Origin: Prevotella sp. CAG:1058 | GTDB lineage: Bacteria; Bacteroidota; Bacteroidia; Bacteroidales; Bacteroidaceae | Length of the DNA: 7,514 nt | NCBI GenBank assembly: GCA_000433175.1 | Contig: HF986652.1 | Coordinates: 1 to 7,514 of the forward strand | Direction: 5' to 3' | Shown: positions 7,202 to 7,514 of the stretch, piece by piece | Layout: every line of letters begins with the position of its first letter | Position numbering within the stretch: position 1 is the stretch's first letter | Made by a program: the position numbers and the translations under genes | The notes under the pieces: model-generated | Seen by the model: only the letters and a program-made list of their open reading frames with translations | Database searches by the model: none | What the model was told of the DNA's origin: nothing

Positions 7202-7237
7202 AATCTTCTTTAATTTAAAATGTTTATATTTCAATTA

Positions 7238-7268
7238 CAAAAGTACAATTTTTCTTTCATTTTACAAG
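7238..7268 (-). promoter_or_regulatory. Bacteroidales-type promoter of the lipoprotein-mtgA-pcrA operon
   Basis: On the minus strand TACTTTTG (7245-7238) is an exact TAnnTTTG -7 element. CTTG (7268-7265) is a near -33 element, with exactly 19 bp between the TTG and the -7 box. Transcription should begin near 7232, about 30 nt before the lipoprotein ATG at 7201. It is the best-formed promoter in the window. Confidence 0.75.
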
Positions 7269-7514
7269 AGAACGCAAAATGTTTTTATCATAAAAATTCT
7301 TATTAACCGCATAATTCACTGTTCCCCAAACAAGTGTATCGATAAGTGAAACCGAGTATTTCAATGTTTATTACATTAGTTATTTTGATATGCAGCCATA
7401 ATGAAGTATATTATCTTTCTGCCAGTGCAAGATTAGAGGCAAACAAAAATTACCTATGGATACATAATTATTATAAAGTGGCTCTAGTTTAACAATGCGT
7501 TGTAAAGTGGCATA
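7269..7514. other. Upstream intergenic region, no supported gene
   Basis: About 250 nt of AT-rich sequence upstream of the operon promoter. No ORF with a believable start and product and no tRNA-like fold was seen. It holds a perfect 15-bp AT-rich dyad, TTTTTAT-C-ATAAAAA (7282-7296), just upstream of the promoter, which could be an operator, an upstream activating element or chance in AT-rich DNA. At the edge, TTATAAAGTGGC (7471-7482) recurs as TTGTAAAGTGGC (7500-7511), a 29-nt spacing that runs to the window end. Confidence 0.4.

Noticed and set aside
7202..7234. Upstream TTG start for the OmpA-like lipoprotein, adding 11 residues
   Set aside because: It lies at the inferred transcription start and would put a lysine-rich extension before a standard lipoprotein signal that begins at the ATG at 7201.
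6783..7349. Plus-strand ORF of 188 codons rich in Ala-Pro-Thr repeats
   Set aside because: The repeats are the antisense reading of the lipoprotein's glycine-zipper codons, and the ORF crosses the operon promoter; it shows no domain.
7471..7514. Beginning of a CRISPR array
   Set aside because: Only two 12-nt near-copies are visible and the repeat is far too short for a CRISPR repeat; no cas gene is present in the window.

Overview
The window looks like chromosomal DNA from a member of the Bacteroidota, most likely order Bacteroidales (Prevotella/Bacteroides-like). Three intergenic sites match the Bacteroidales primary promoter -7 element TAnnTTTG at plausible distances from start codons. Start regions mostly lack a strong Shine-Dalgarno sequence and are AT-rich. 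The encoded proteins (fused malic enzyme, PcrA/UvrD with a short C-terminal Tudor-like tail, MtgA, glycine-zipper/OmpA lipoprotein) are typical core proteins. I see no phage, plasmid, CRISPR, tRNA or rRNA gene.

Layout. 1-83 is downstream sequence with a nested inverted repeat and no supported gene. 84-2387 (minus) is maeB, a malic enzyme fused to a phosphotransacetylase-like domain. 2388-2685 is a divergent intergenic region. It holds back-to-back promoters for maeB (minus) and a TetR-type regulator (plus, 2686-3321). The inferred maeB leader is about 210 nt long and contains a possible 14-codon leader peptide followed by two inverted repeats. From 3345 to 7201 three minus-strand genes run in the order ompA-like lipoprotein, mtgA, pcrA/uvrD, with gaps of 18 and 35 nt. 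They are probably one transcript driven by a good promoter at 7238-7268. tetR and pcrA converge with only 23 nt between their stop codons. 7269-7514 holds no supported gene, only an AT-rich dyad and a short direct repeat at the window edge.

How the genes work together. MaeB converts malate to pyruvate and makes reducing power. In related enzymes the phosphotransacetylase-like part is a regulatory module. The adjacent divergent TetR-type protein is a candidate regulator of itself and possibly of maeB, but nothing in the sequence proves this. The lipoprotein would tether the outer membrane to peptidoglycan, and MtgA polymerises peptidoglycan glycan strands in the periplasm. PcrA/UvrD is a DNA repair and transcription-associated helicase that appears to share their transcript. 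The gene content is mostly housekeeping. The part most worth a second look is the long, structured leader upstream of maeB.
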